The notes under the pieces: model-generated
What the model was told of the DNA's origin: nothing
The model's input: the letters and a program-made list of their open reading frames with translations, nothing else
The model's database searches: none
Made by a program: the position numbers and the translations under genes
Shown: piece by piece, positions 54,175-62,979 of the stretch
Numbering within the stretch: position 1 is the stretch's first letter
Layout: each line of letters opens with the position of its first letter
From: Chloroflexota bacterium
Lineage (GTDB): Bacteria > Chloroflexota > Anaerolineae > JAAEKA01
Direction: 5' to 3'
Length of the DNA stretch: 64,000 nucleotides
Assembly (NCBI GenBank): GCA_034717495.1
Contig: JAYELL010000002.1
Coordinates: 1-64,000, forward strand

Positions 54175-55353
54175 ATGCCTTCCCATGCCATGATGACCTG
54201 GCTCGATAGCCAGCTTCCCCGCTTCCTGGATGATCTTAGAACATTTACGGCGATCGACTCCGGCACCTACAATCCGGATGGCGTCAACACCATTGGCTCG
54301 TTGATGGCCCGCAGGCTCACAGCGCTCGGCTGCACCATCAACCGGTACCCATGCCGGGATCAACGTTTGGGGGATAGTGTCATCGGTACCTTGCGCGGGA
54401 CTGGCAGGGCACGGATCTTGCTTTCAGGTCACATGGATACGGTCTATCCTCAAGGAACGGCCGCCAGCCGCCCCCTGGTGATCGAGGAGGGTCAGGCAAT
54501 TGGACCGGGTACTTGCGACATGAAAGGGGGATTGCTGGCGGGCCTATATGCCCTGGAAGCACTGCAACTCGAAGGCTTCAGCAACTTCGCCGAGATCATA
54601 TTCTTCTGCAACAGCGATGAAGAAATCAATTCCCCCTGCTCGGAACCAGGCTATCTGCCTCTGGTGCGAATGGCGGATGCAGCGCTGGTCCTGGAGGCGG
54701 GCTGGCCTATGGCGCCTCTGCCGTACGGTGCGCTTACAGTGGCGCGTAAGGCAGGAGGACGATTCCGGTTGCAAATCACGGGAATCGAGGCCCACGCGGG
54801 TTCCGAATTTGAGCGGGGAGCCAGTGCAACTCTGGCACTGGCAAGGAAAATCGATGACCTGGCCCGTTTGACGGGCCGGTGGCCCGGAGTCACGGTCAAT
54901 GTGGGCGTGATTCACGGCGGCGTAACCCACAACACGGTGGCCGGTAACGCCTATGCAGAAGTCGACGTGCGGGTTGGCAGGGCCGAGGACGTGCCGGAGG
55001 TCGAACAGGCCATTCGCGCCATTGCAGAGCGCTGCGATGTCGGCGGCACCCAGGGACAACTGGAGGGGGCTTTCATGATGCCGGCAATGGAACCTGTCGC
55101 CAGTGCCTGGCTGGCTGCCCTGGCCCACCGGGAAGCAGCAGCATTGGGCTTTTCGTTATCGGAATTCGTGTCCGGTGGCACATCAGATGCCAGCTATATG
55201 GCAGCAGCCGGAGCGCCTGTATTGGATGGCCTGGGCCCGGTTGGCGCCAAGGACCACAGCCCTGCGGAATACCTGCTCGTCGACAGCATCGTCCCGCGCA
55301 CTGCGTTGCTGGCACGACTGATCATGGCGATCGCGCGGGAAACGCAGCATTGA
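54175..55353 (+). CDS. M20 family metallopeptidase (CPG2-like)
   Basis: A 392-residue zinc aminoacylase or carboxypeptidase. The metal-binding SGHMDTVYP motif carries His and Asp, GPGTCDMKGGLL holds the bridging Asp, and CNSDEEINSP contains the catalytic Glu pair. A dimerisation domain with GIEAHAG lies mid-protein. Glutamate carboxypeptidase (CPG2) is the nearest well-known relative. The ATG at 54175 is preferred; the ORF upstream to 54025 is GC-rich noise. No signal peptide. Confidence 0.88.
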   Translation: MPSHAMMTWLDSQLPRFLDDLRTFTAIDSGTYNPDGVNTIGSLMARRLTALGCTINRYPCRDQRLGDSVIGTLRGTGRARILLSGHMDTVYPQGTAASRPLVIEEGQAIGPGTCDMKGGLLAGLYALEALQLEGFSNFAEIIFFCNSDEEINSPCSEPGYLPLVRMADAALVLEAGWPMAPLPYGALTVARKAGGRFRLQITGIEAHAGSEFERGASATLALARKIDDLARLTGRWPGVTVNVGVIHGGVTHNTVAGNAYAEVDVRVGRAEDVPEVEQAIRAIAERCDVGGTQGQLEGAFMMPAMEPVASAWLAALAHREAAALGFSLSEFVSGGTSDASYMAAAGAPVLDGLGPVGAKDHSPAEYLLVDSIVPRTALLARLIMAIARETQH

Positions 55354-55446
55354 TGCCCTCATTTTTTCCAATCTGCGCAACATGATGCGATTTCCCGAAG
55401 GTGTCACGGTGTTCGTGGAGGACATCACCAGCGACCGTTGGTGTAG

Positions 55447-56463
55447 CTACACCCGTTGGGACACCTTGGTCCTGCACGCTGAGTGAGACCCTGGGGCCCA
55501 GGTATCCAGCGGACTCCTTACAGCCAGGCCGCCCCGGTTGAGCACATGGGTGTAGATCATGGTGGTTTTCACATCCTTGTGGCCGAGGAGTTCCTGTACA
55601 GTGCGAATGTCGTAGCCCTCTTCGAGAAGATGAGTGGCAAAGCTGTGACGGAAAGTGTGGCAGGAAATGCGTTTCGTTATGCCGGTCTGGCTGGCAGCGC
55701 GCTTAACGGCTTTCTGCAAAGTGCTCGGGCTCTGGTGCCAGCGCCGAGTCACCCCACTGCGGGGATCCATGGACAGCTTTGCAGAGGGAAACACATACTG
55801 CCAAATCCATTCCCGGCTGGCGTTACGATGCTTGCGCTCAAAGGCGTAAGGCATATGGACAGATCCGTAGCCTTGTGCGAGATCACAGTCGTGGAGGCGT
55901 TTGACACGCGGCAGGTGTTCTCGCAGTGGCACGACGAGGCTGTCGGGCAGCATGGTGATGCGATCCTTCGCGCCTTTGCCGTCCCGCACGATGATCTGGT
56001 GCCGGGCAAAGTCCAGGTCCTTGGTGCGGAGCCGCAGGGTTTCCATGAGGCGTAAGCCGCTTCCGTAGAGTAGCTGGGCCTGGATCTGCTGAATACCGGA
56101 CATGTAGCCGATCACGAGGTGCACCTCTTCCCGCGTGAGCACGGTTGGTAAACGTCTGGGCTTGCGAGCGCGTACTGCCTGGATCGGGAAACCGGGATCG
56201 ATATCCAGGACCTCTCGATAGAGAAACAGTAATGCACTGTAGGCCTGGTTCTGGGTTGAGGCTTTCACGTTGCGCTCCACGGCCAGGTGGGTGAGAAAGG
56301 CCTCGATCTCCGGCCTTCCCATGTCGCGGGGATGGCGCTTGTTGTGGAAGAGGATGAAGCGCTTGATCCATTGGACGTAGGTCTTCTCCGTGCTGTAGGC
56401 ATAGTGTTTGAGCCGGATGAGATCCCTGACCTGATCCAGGAGTCGTCGAGGCTGGCCTGACAT
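55447..56463 (-). CDS. intI: Integron integrase (IntI family tyrosine recombinase)
   Basis: A 338-residue integrase that recombines attC sites into attI. The SAM-like N-domain ([39 protein letters not shown]) and the catalytic residues R138, K164, H269, R272, H295 and Y304 are all present ([33 protein letters not shown]). The segment at 207-235 ([27 protein letters not shown]) is the IntI-specific insertion that ordinary XerC/D lack. It reads away from the cassette array, the classic integron polarity. An AAGGGGGAAC ribosome site precedes the ATG. Confidence 0.93.
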   Translation of the reverse strand: MSGQPRRLLDQVRDLIRLKHYAYSTEKTYVQWIKRFILFHNKRHPRDMGRPEIEAFLTHLAVERNVKASTQNQAYSALLFLYREVLDIDPGFPIQAVRARKPRRLPTVLTREEVHLVIGYMSGIQQIQAQLLYGSGLRLMETLRLRTKDLDFARHQIIVRDGKGAKDRITMLPDSLVVPLREHLPRVKRLHDCDLAQGYGSVHMPYAFERKHRNASREWIWQYVFPSAKLSMDPRSGVTRRWHQSPSTLQKAVKRAASQTGITKRISCHTFRHSFATHLLEEGYDIRTVQELLGHKDVKTTMIYTHVLNRGGLAVRSPLDTWAPGSHSACRTKVSQRV

Positions 56464-56779
56464 AAAGTTCCCCCTTATTTGAGATGGTTTGGCGCCCGAG
56501 GTTGGTTGTGCTAGAATCGAGAAAGCGCCAAAAGTATACTCGGATTACCGGAGTTGGGCAAGCCTGCTTGTACAGGAGTAGCAGTGTCAGAACGGGGTGG
56601 TCTGCATAATACCGGGAGTGGGATGGATATGCGGACGTTCTTCCAAATATGCGCCTGGATCCGGGTATTACATAGAAGATTTTCTGCATATGGTGGAGAC
56701 TCGGGTATTATCTGCCATCTAATCCACAGAATCACACCGATAGCTGCCTAAGCGCAAATAAAAAAGTGAGGATAAAGTG
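56464..56779. other. Intergenic region expected to hold attI and cassette promoter
   Basis: This 316-base region lies between intI and the first cassette gene. GTTGGGC at 56553-56559 fits the GTTRRRY core of an attI point. AT-rich short inverted motifs (CTGCATAATACC at 56602 and GGTATTATCTGCC near 56704) follow. A TATACT lies at 56536. Which element is attI or the cassette promoter cannot be fixed by eye. Confidence 0.45.
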
Positions 56780-57403
56780 ATGTCTGTTTTATCAAAATTA
56801 GCATCCATGCAAGACCGAAGAGATGAAGAGCCGAACAAGGAATTGGCCAGAGAACTTGTTCGGACGAAAAATACTGAAGGCATCCAAGAAATCGCAGAAA
56901 ATCTCTGGAGCAAGGACAAGAAAATTCAAAGTGACTGCGATGGAGTCATGGAAGAAATCGGCCGTAACGATCCTGAATTGATAGAAGAATACGTATTCGA
57001 TTTTTTGAAATTACTATCAGACAAACGAAATCGTCGAGTATGGCAGTCAATGATCTGCTTATCCTTGATAGCAGAACAAAAAGCACAAGAAATATTTGAG
57101 AATAGGGAATACATCATTGAAGCGGTGGAAAAAGGTTCAGTCATAACACAAGATAATGGCATAAGAACATTGGCGAAAGTTGCTTCGGTAGAAGACGAAT
57201 ACAATCAGGCGATATTTCCATATTTGATAGAAAAACTAAAAACTTGTCGCTCCAAGAGTGTGGCGCAATATGCGGAGAGTATTTTTTGTGCGGTAAAATT
57301 GGAAAATCAGGAAGAATACATCGGCGTATTGAACAAACGATTAGGAGTATTATCGTCTTCGCAGCAGAGAAGGGTAAAGAAAATCTTGCGGCAATTGGAA
57401 TGA
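56780..57403 (+). CDS. Integron cassette gene: HEAT-like helical repeat protein
   Basis: A 207-residue protein, AT-richer than its surroundings, made of amphipathic helix pairs (ELARELVRTKNTEGIQEIAE; NDPELIEEYVFDFLKLLSD; ASVEDEYNQAIFPYLIEKLK) like HEAT/ARM solenoids. No enzyme motif or signal peptide. GAGG lies a few bases ahead of the ATG at 56780 (a GTG at 56777 is an alternative start). It is followed about 100 bases later by attC1, so it is the first cassette next to the integrase. Cassette proteins of this kind mostly have no known role; protein binding is a guess. Confidence 0.7.
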   Translation: MSVLSKLASMQDRRDEEPNKELARELVRTKNTEGIQEIAENLWSKDKKIQSDCDGVMEEIGRNDPELIEEYVFDFLKLLSDKRNRRVWQSMICLSLIAEQKAQEIFENREYIIEAVEKGSVITQDNGIRTLAKVASVEDEYNQAIFPYLIEKLKTCRSKSVAQYAESIFCAVKLENQEEYIGVLNKRLGVLSSSQQRRVKKILRQLE

Positions 57404-57502
57404 CGTTGAGATTTGCAAGGTTTGACGGTAATGTACCTTAATCGAGCAAAGTCGGAAAATGCAATAGGCAGGCAGGTCAGAAAATCAGGATAACGACCGG
57501 GC

Positions 57503-57633
57503 GGCAGCTAACCCAAATTGCAGGCGACTCGGCTTCGCCTCAAGGTAAGCAGCGCGATTTTTAGGTATTTGGTTATGAGCAAAGTCGCGTCAGGGTCAAA
57601 AACGCCGAGCGCCTGAATAACACGTTATGCGCC
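57503..57633 (+). repeat. attC site 1 (integron cassette recombination site)
   Basis: The left arm has CTAAC (57508-57512), an 8-base spacer and CAGGCGACTCGGC (57521-57533). The right arm is GCCGAGCGCCTG (57604-57615), an 8-base spacer and GTTATGC (57624-57630). The arms pair over 12 bp with one extrahelical A, and the two spacers are of equal length, as required for folded bottom-strand attC. The site length of about 125 is in the known range. The predicted cut is G/TT at 57624. Confidence 0.9.
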
Positions 57634-57690
57634 ATAAAACTTTATTGGGCTGGAGAATCCTTTTACGATTGTCTATCATGTAAGTCAGAG

Positions 57691-58017
57691 ATGGTGACTA
57701 TGAGGGAAGCTTCATTCTGGAACGATTTCATTTCAAAGAGTATGACGCTCTATGCAAATTTAATCTTCGTTGTGCTATGGGTCGGGTTAGTCGTCGCGCT
57801 GATCATGAATCATGAGTGGCTCGACGAGATCTGGATCTGGACTCAGGCTTTGCCTACGGTGCCAAAGATTATCGTCTGGGTGCTGTTTCTACCGATCATG
57901 GTAGCGCTATGGATTTGGGAGTCTTCTTGGCCGGCAGTTGGTCGTCTTTTGGGATTTGCCGGTATCGTCGCCTGGACTTTCCTTGCTGTGAACAGCATAT
58001 TTAAACACTTTCGGTAG
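57691..58017 (+). CDS. Integron cassette gene: three-TM hypothetical protein
   Basis: A 108-residue membrane protein with TM segments near 22-42, 58-75 and 85-103; an EWLDEIWIWT loop separates the first two. No family is recognised. The start may be 57691 or the ATG at 57700. It lies between attC1 and attC2 in the cassette orientation and is the second cassette (57625-58212). Such small membrane proteins are frequent cassette cargo. Confidence 0.7.
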   Translation: MVTMREASFWNDFISKSMTLYANLIFVVLWVGLVVALIMNHEWLDEIWIWTQALPTVPKIIVWVLFLPIMVALWIWESSWPAVGRLLGFAGIVAWTFLAVNSIFKHFR

Positions 58018-58127
58018 ATATGCTCTGACGTAATATGCTCCAAGCCGATTTCACCCCAATTAGTCCTTTTGTCAAAGCGTGATCTATAGGCTAGAAATAA
58101 GATATCCCATTCACACGCCCAGAAATG

Positions 58128-58220
58128 GCGGCTAACGTCTCGCTGGAGCGGATCACGCACGAGGAGCGTAAAATCGGTAGGGTAGTCTTGGGGGCCGCTC
58201 AGCTCAAAACCGTTAGCCGT
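58128..58220 (+). repeat. attC site 2
   Basis: GGCTAAC (58130-58136), GCTGGAGCGG (58142-58151), CCGCTCAGC (58195-58203) and GTTAGCC (58212-58218) form two pairs of inverted arms. The left inner arm carries one extra G that would stand out of the stem, the typical attC feature. It ends the second cassette. The unpaired spacers are unequal (5 and 8 bases). Confidence 0.88.
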
Positions 58221-58258
58221 CCTATTTGTATCAATTCATAGTTGTTAGGAGGTTTTCT

Positions 58259-58578
58259 ATGCCCAAGTACCTTTTCTATGGTTCGTATACGCCAGAAGGT
58301 TATAAAGGGCTTATGGAAGAGGGTGGCTCAAAAAGAATTGAGGCAGCAAAACAGGCCTTGGGAAGTGTTGGTGGATCACTTGAGGTCTTTTTTTTTCCTT
58401 CGGTGAAAACGACTTCTATATCATTGTAGATTTGCCTGACAATGTAACCACAACAGCCGTAACTCTCGCTGGCAACATCACTGGAACTTTTAGCATTAAT
58501 GGTGTTGCTCTTCTTACTCCTGAAGAGCTTGATGATGCGATTAAGATGAGTGTTGACTTTCGTCCACCCGGCGAATAG
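58259..58578 (+). pseudogene. GYD-domain protein, frameshifted at a T9 run (cassette 3)
   Basis: A GYD-type small protein (MPKYLFYGSYTPEGYKGLME; GGSKRIEAAKQALGSVGGSL; FGENDFYIIVDLPDNVTTTA). The frame from the ATG at 58259 is lost at nine T's (58388-58396) and stops at 58429. Adding one T joins EVFFFS to FGENDF and gives an intact product of about 106 residues ending PPGE at 58578. It has TTAGGAGG before the ATG. A cassette gene by position (after attC2). Confidence 0.72.
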
Positions 58579-58633
58579 GGCACAAGCTCTGCCCGACTGT
58601 TGATTAATATCACATTGGGATGTTTGAAAGGTC

Positions 58634-58658
58634 GGCTATCCATTCGCTGGAAGCGACC
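58634..58658 (+). repeat. Possible degenerate half attC after cassette 3
   Basis: GGCTATCCATTCGCTGGAAG is similar to the left arm of attC2 (CTAAC is changed to CTATC), but no matching right arm follows. It could mark the deleted end of the cassette array. Confidence 0.35.
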
Positions 58659-58772
58659 TGGGATGCGGCGCGATTTGCTATGAAAGTTGTATGATGGAGG
58701 TTCTAGAAAAGCCTGAGACGGACCGAACCCAGGCGCCTCACCCTGTGTGCCGAGATCAGATGAGGAGGTGAA

Positions 58773-60734
58773 ATGAGAGTAAGGTTGGTCTTTATCGTCA
58801 TCGTGTTTGTTCTATCCTTGGCGAACTGTGCTCAATCTTCTGAAACCTCCATTGAAAGGAGAATCCAGAACGTAGAGGATGGTTTGCTCAGTGCATATGG
58901 TGATCCGCCCTGGGAAAGGATGGAGATAGCAGAACGTATGGCGTACTATAATGTACCTGGTGCGAGTATAACCGTCATCAATGATTATCAGATTGAGTGG
59001 GCAAGAGGATACGGGGTGTTGGAAGCAGGAGGGAGTGAACAGGTTACACCAGAGACACTCTTTCAGGTTGCTTCTGTCGCAAAGCCTGTTGTCGCTGTGG
59101 CTGCCCTGTACTATGTTGAGCGGGGACTTGTTGATCTGGATAGTGATGTTAATAGCAGCTTGGTTTCCTGGCAGGTACCGGAGAACGAATTCACAGCGGA
59201 AGAAAAAGTCACACTGCGCCGTCTCTTGAGCCATAACGCAGGGATGACAGTTGAGGGATTTCGGGGGTATGCTCTTGGTGAGCAGGTGCCCAATCCTCAG
59301 CAGATATTGAATGGGGAATGGCCTGCCAACTCACCTTCGATCCGTGTGGACATAGTTCCAGGAACACAACATCGCTACTCGGGTGGTGGGTATATGATTG
59401 TGCAGCAGCTTCTGGAAGACGTGACGGGTGAGCCTTTTCCGGACATCATACAGAACTCTGTACTTGAGCCATGGGGAATGACTGCCAGTACGCTTGAATC
59501 GCCACTTCCAGAAAGGTTGAGAGCAATCGCTGCATCCGGTCACCGCGCGGATGGGTCACCCATTCCAGGAGGGTGGCATACGTACCCCGAGATGGGGTCA
59601 GGAGCAAGCATGTGGTCGACTTCATCTGACTTGGCGCAATTTGGGATAGGAGTGATGCTATCCTATGCAGGAGAATCTGGAGGGGTTCTTTCACATGCTA
59701 TGGCAATCCAAATGCTGACACCTCAGATAGACGACCGAGGTCTTGGACCAGTATTGGGTGACGACGGTGGCGACCTATTCTTTTTTATGCATCCAGGCGC
59801 AAATGATGGATATAAGTCTGTCTTGGTTGTCTACCCGCAAAGAGGGCAGGGTGTTGTTATCTTGACGAACGGAGACAATGGCGACGCTCTCTGGCGTGAG
59901 ATATTGAACAGCGTCTCCATTGAGTACGGTTGGGTGGGGAAGATAATCGCTGAGAAAAACGTAGCCTGGGTCTGGCTGCTCCTGACAGTGGGCTCTCTGA
60001 TTGTTTTGATCTGGGACTCGGTGCGTGGCACGCCAGTACCTTGGGGGGGCAGGCTGGTGTGGACGTGTATTACCGCCATCTTTGGTCCGTTGGGGCTAAT
60101 GGCCTACTTGCTGTCGTACCGCCAGCCAATGCGCTCAGCAAAGCCACAAGCCACGGTGACGAATTGGCAGCGTGCTCTTGCAGCTACATCATACAGCGTG
60201 GCTGGATATGCCATAGTGTGGCTCCTTGGGATTGTGTACTTTGCCTATTTCCTGCCCAACCCCGAACCAATGCACATTCTGGTTGTCACATACATTGCCC
60301 CGCTTATCATTGGGCTGCTGGCTTTCCGTCCTCTACTTGTGGTCTCACGGCTGGGGGAAAGATACTGGGTTGCACTCCGCCGTACGGCCCTAACCGAGCT
60401 CATCTCGGTGCATCTAGCGTTTGCGGGCATGTTTCCGGTGATCCTTTTCCTGGTGGAGCGGTGGTTTCCAGGCCCCCCTGATCTGAGAAATCCGTTGGTC
60501 TGGTTCATGATTTCACTGGCTGCCATCGCTGCTGCGCTCGTTGTCTACCCGTTCAATGCCTGGATGGCACGCCGCCGGCTTGATTGCCTACCCGTCTGGT
60601 TGCTTGCCGGTGAGGCGACCGTGGAGGAGGACAACATAGTACTGCCGTCTTTGCGAAATGCCTGGGCTGCTCTGCTGCTGAGTTTCGCCCTGTTCATTGT
60701 TTCCCTCGGGCTGACGGCATCGAACCTGTCGTAG
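58773..60734 (+). CDS. Serine hydrolase (beta-lactamase fold) with C-terminal membrane domain
   Basis: A 653-residue lipoprotein-like protein with lipobox LANC (Cys 19) and a class C beta-lactamase/DD-peptidase domain. The catalytic SxxK is S101-K104 (ASVAKP), YSG is Y202-G204, and HPG in FFMHPGANDGYKS stands where KTG is expected. The last 230 residues contain six to seven TM segments. Such proteins act as peptidases or esterases; drug resistance is not implied. It lies right after the cassette region, has no attC on its right that I can complete, and has lower GC than the host, so its status as cassette is open. Confidence 0.85.
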   Translation: MRVRLVFIVIVFVLSLANCAQSSETSIERRIQNVEDGLLSAYGDPPWERMEIAERMAYYNVPGASITVINDYQIEWARGYGVLEAGGSEQVTPETLFQVASVAKPVVAVAALYYVERGLVDLDSDVNSSLVSWQVPENEFTAEEKVTLRRLLSHNAGMTVEGFRGYALGEQVPNPQQILNGEWPANSPSIRVDIVPGTQHRYSGGGYMIVQQLLEDVTGEPFPDIIQNSVLEPWGMTASTLESPLPERLRAIAASGHRADGSPIPGGWHTYPEMGSGASMWSTSSDLAQFGIGVMLSYAGESGGVLSHAMAIQMLTPQIDDRGLGPVLGDDGGDLFFFMHPGANDGYKSVLVVYPQRGQGVVILTNGDNGDALWREILNSVSIEYGWVGKIIAEKNVAWVWLLLTVGSLIVLIWDSVRGTPVPWGGRLVWTCITAIFGPLGLMAYLLSYRQPMRSAKPQATVTNWQRALAATSYSVAGYAIVWLLGIVYFAYFLPNPEPMHILVVTYIAPLIIGLLAFRPLLVVSRLGERYWVALRRTALTELISVHLAFAGMFPVILFLVERWFPGPPDLRNPLVWFMISLAAIAAALVVYPFNAWMARRRLDCLPVWLLAGEATVEEDNIVLPSLRNAWAALLLSFALFIVSLGLTASNLS

Positions 60735-60982
60735 GCATGGAACATTCAACACGGTTTTCGTGGATAAGACACAAAAGCAAAAGGAGAAGGAGAAGGAAAG
60801 ACATTGGAAGTCGTTGGTGAATCCGAACGGTTCCGGCTCACCACTCGCGGGCGGCTGCGCCGCCAGATCCTCGTGTGCATCCCACGCCCTGCGGGCGGGA
60901 AATGTCCCCGCCGTTAGCGCGCCACGGTCTGTCATATTGGATGACTTCGCCGCCGGTCTTTCTACCGACGAGTGCCGATTAA

Positions 60983-61987
60983 CTACTCCTCAGGCGCAAC
61001 AGCCCGCAGCACCTGGGCCAGGTCGGCGCCGAAAAGAGCGGTTCGAGTCGGATTATTGGGATCGCCCCAACGGACCAGCCTGATTTCCCCACCCTCGATC
61101 TCGATTCCGGTAATGGTACTGTCCCCGAAGGAGCAGCAACCGGTGTTGAAATAGCAAGGCTTTTCCCCCGGCAGTACGATCTCGCCCCCAATCTCCTCCT
61201 CGATCCATTGTTTGCCTGTTGCCGACGGCAAGCCCTCTGCCCTTATCGTTTTTTCCATCGCCTGTTGAAAGGAAAGACCTTCCCAGACCGGATGGTGGGT
61301 GTGGCCTGCAATCAAGACGGTACCTGGTTGGCCGGCAGCATAGGAGTACATAGCCAGTTCATGCCGCTTTTTGAGCTGGAAATTGTTGCTGGGCGTGCTG
61401 CTGGGTATGTTCAGAAGCCTTTGAATTGGCCGCCAGATGTAGCGCACTACCAAAAGGGAGAGCCCCGAAAGGTGGTCTGAGTCCAGCGTGCCCTGGTGTC
61501 CATGAACCAGGAACAGCTCGCCCAACTCCTGGCCGCGATCGGTCACCGTGACGCGCAACCCTTCGATGACTTGCTTGCCGCCCAGGAACGGTCCAAGATA
61601 GCGCATCACCTGACGGGAGTCGTACCAATTCAGATCATGGTTCCCCACGAACCTGATATAGCGATCGGGCTGGCGTGCCTCGGCGAACGATTGTTCCCGG
61701 TGCAGCACGTTCTCATAGGCGTCAATGACCGGCTGGGGCAGATTCTCCCACAGCTCCTCCACATCGCCGATCAACCAGAGCTCATATCCCTGCTGCCAAT
61801 AGTGTTCCAGAGCAGCCAGATACACCTGCTCGCAACGCCTGAAATCATCGGCGCCATCTCTGACACCTTTGTGTAAATCGGAGAGCAGGATCAGGCGGAG
61901 GTCGCCGAGTTCGCGCACCTGCTGAAGGCTATTGCTTGCTCGAACCTGATCCAGCCGTTTGGAGACGTTTTCTGCATAGGTGGTCAT
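60983..61987 (-). CDS. Metallophosphoesterase (calcineurin-like)
   Basis: A 334-residue phosphoesterase with motifs LLSDLHKGVRDGAD, WLIGDVEELWE, FVGNHD, FLVHGHQG and IAGHTHHPVW, giving the full two-metal site. The group resembles UDP-2,3-diacylglucosamine hydrolase (LpxH-like) and other cytosolic phosphoesterases. No lipid A genes lie nearby, so the substrate is unknown. It is transcribed toward the serine hydrolase, and its start is preceded by GGAAGGCG. Confidence 0.85.
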   Translation of the reverse strand: MTTYAENVSKRLDQVRASNSLQQVRELGDLRLILLSDLHKGVRDGADDFRRCEQVYLAALEHYWQQGYELWLIGDVEELWENLPQPVIDAYENVLHREQSFAEARQPDRYIRFVGNHDLNWYDSRQVMRYLGPFLGGKQVIEGLRVTVTDRGQELGELFLVHGHQGTLDSDHLSGLSLLVVRYIWRPIQRLLNIPSSTPSNNFQLKKRHELAMYSYAAGQPGTVLIAGHTHHPVWEGLSFQQAMEKTIRAEGLPSATGKQWIEEEIGGEIVLPGEKPCYFNTGCCSFGDSTITGIEIEGGEIRLVRWGDPNNPTRTALFGADLAQVLRAVAPEE

Positions 61988-62374
61988 CGATGATCGCCTT
62001 CCTTATCCGGAGTATCGCGAAGTATAACATAGAGCCAGAGGGATGACAATCAGATCGATTCCCGCCGAACCATGAGTAGCTGTTTGAAAAAGGATGGAAG
62101 GTCTCCCCAGGCCACTCGAAAGCTGCAATTCAGGCCTGGAAACCCGCTTGATGCCGCCAAGCACACTTTGAAGACCCAACAAGCCCATGAAAAAGGCTTT
62201 TCAAACAGTTTCCGAGAAAGGAGTGGACAAAATGCACCATTCTTGTTATAATAATCACACAGAGGAAAGGTTGACGGTTGGCGATCACTGGTGACACCGC
62301 CGTCCACCCGCCATCGTCTACGAACTGATTGGGCACACCCCTGTGCAAGCAAGTCCAGTTGAAAGGAGGCCGCT
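61988..62374. other. Divergent intergenic region with mobile-like repeat
   Basis: This 387-base gap holds the long copy of the dispersed inverted-repeat element (62075-62212) and the promoter region of the cyclic nucleotide-binding gene. No supported ORF. Confidence 0.5.
62075..62212. repeat. Dispersed inverted-repeat element, long copy 1 (MITE-like)
   Basis: About 138 bp bounded by AGTAGCTGTTTGAAAA and CTTTTCAAACAGTTTC, which are inverted repeats of each other. The inside contains AGACCCAACAAGCCCATG, shared with the copy at 30618. No ORF is present, so it would be non-autonomous if mobile. Confidence 0.7.
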
Positions 62375-62848
62375 ATGACCGATACCATCCTGGAGATACT
62401 CCAAGAGATGGATTTCACGCGTGACCTGGAGCCAGACCAGCAAAAAAAGCTGGCGTCTATGGCGTTCCAAGTCAGTTTCCCGGAAGAAACATTGATCTTT
62501 CGTGAGGCCGATGAAGGAGAACTGCTGTACATGATCCGCGAAGGTCAGGTCGCAATAGAGATCCATGTACCGGGCCAGGGTCGTTCTACTATCCTGACCC
62601 TTGGCCCCAGTCAAGTTCTGGGATGGTCGTCCCTGATACCTACTACCCGCAAAACAGCCACTGCCAGGACGGTTTCGCCTGTCCAGGCCCTGGCCATCGA
62701 CGCCAAAGAACTGCGGGACACCATGCAGGCTGACCATGATCTCGGATTCGCGCTGCTCCAGCAACTGGTGGAAGTAATCACTGGGCGCCTGACCGCAACA
62801 CGGCTTCAGCTGCTCGATATCTTTGCACACGAAGCACCTGACACCTGA
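62375..62848 (+). CDS. Cyclic nucleotide-binding domain protein without HTH
   Basis: A 157-residue protein consisting of a single cNMP-binding (Crp-type) domain: the phosphate-binding cassette region is FREADEGELLYMIREGQVAIE, followed by GPSQVLGWSSLIPTTRKTATARTVS. No DNA-binding helix is present. A GAAAGGAGG ribosome site precedes the ATG. It lies 131 bases ahead of the HydB/AsrA-type gene, in a layout known from group 3b hydrogenase clusters, where such proteins are often encoded. A regulatory role is an inference. Confidence 0.85.
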   Translation: MTDTILEILQEMDFTRDLEPDQQKKLASMAFQVSFPEETLIFREADEGELLYMIREGQVAIEIHVPGQGRSTILTLGPSQVLGWSSLIPTTRKTATARTVSPVQALAIDAKELRDTMQADHDLGFALLQQLVEVITGRLTATRLQLLDIFAHEAPDT

Positions 62849-62891
62849 TTAGAGAGTCCCGCCGAGGATTGCACTGCAGATAGTGACCTTA

Positions 62892-62912
62892 TTCCTCTGG
62901 CTTGTCCAGGTT
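62892..62912. repeat. Dispersed repeat core, copy D
   Basis: CCTCTGGCTTGTCCAGG is the inverse of the core CTGGACAAGCCAGAGG of the repeat at 10924. It is a 4-bp-armed palindrome with a 5-base loop, between two plus-strand genes. Confidence 0.5.
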
Positions 62913-62979
62913 TGGGTACTCTCAGTTGAACTGCAACGCGTCAACCCACTCGTTGCATGACCATGCTCTTGGAGGAACG

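Noticed and set aside
58773-60734. Antibiotic-resistance beta-lactamase in an integron
   Set aside because: The C-terminal multi-TM domain and HPG motif point to a general serine hydrolase; nothing shows drug hydrolysis.
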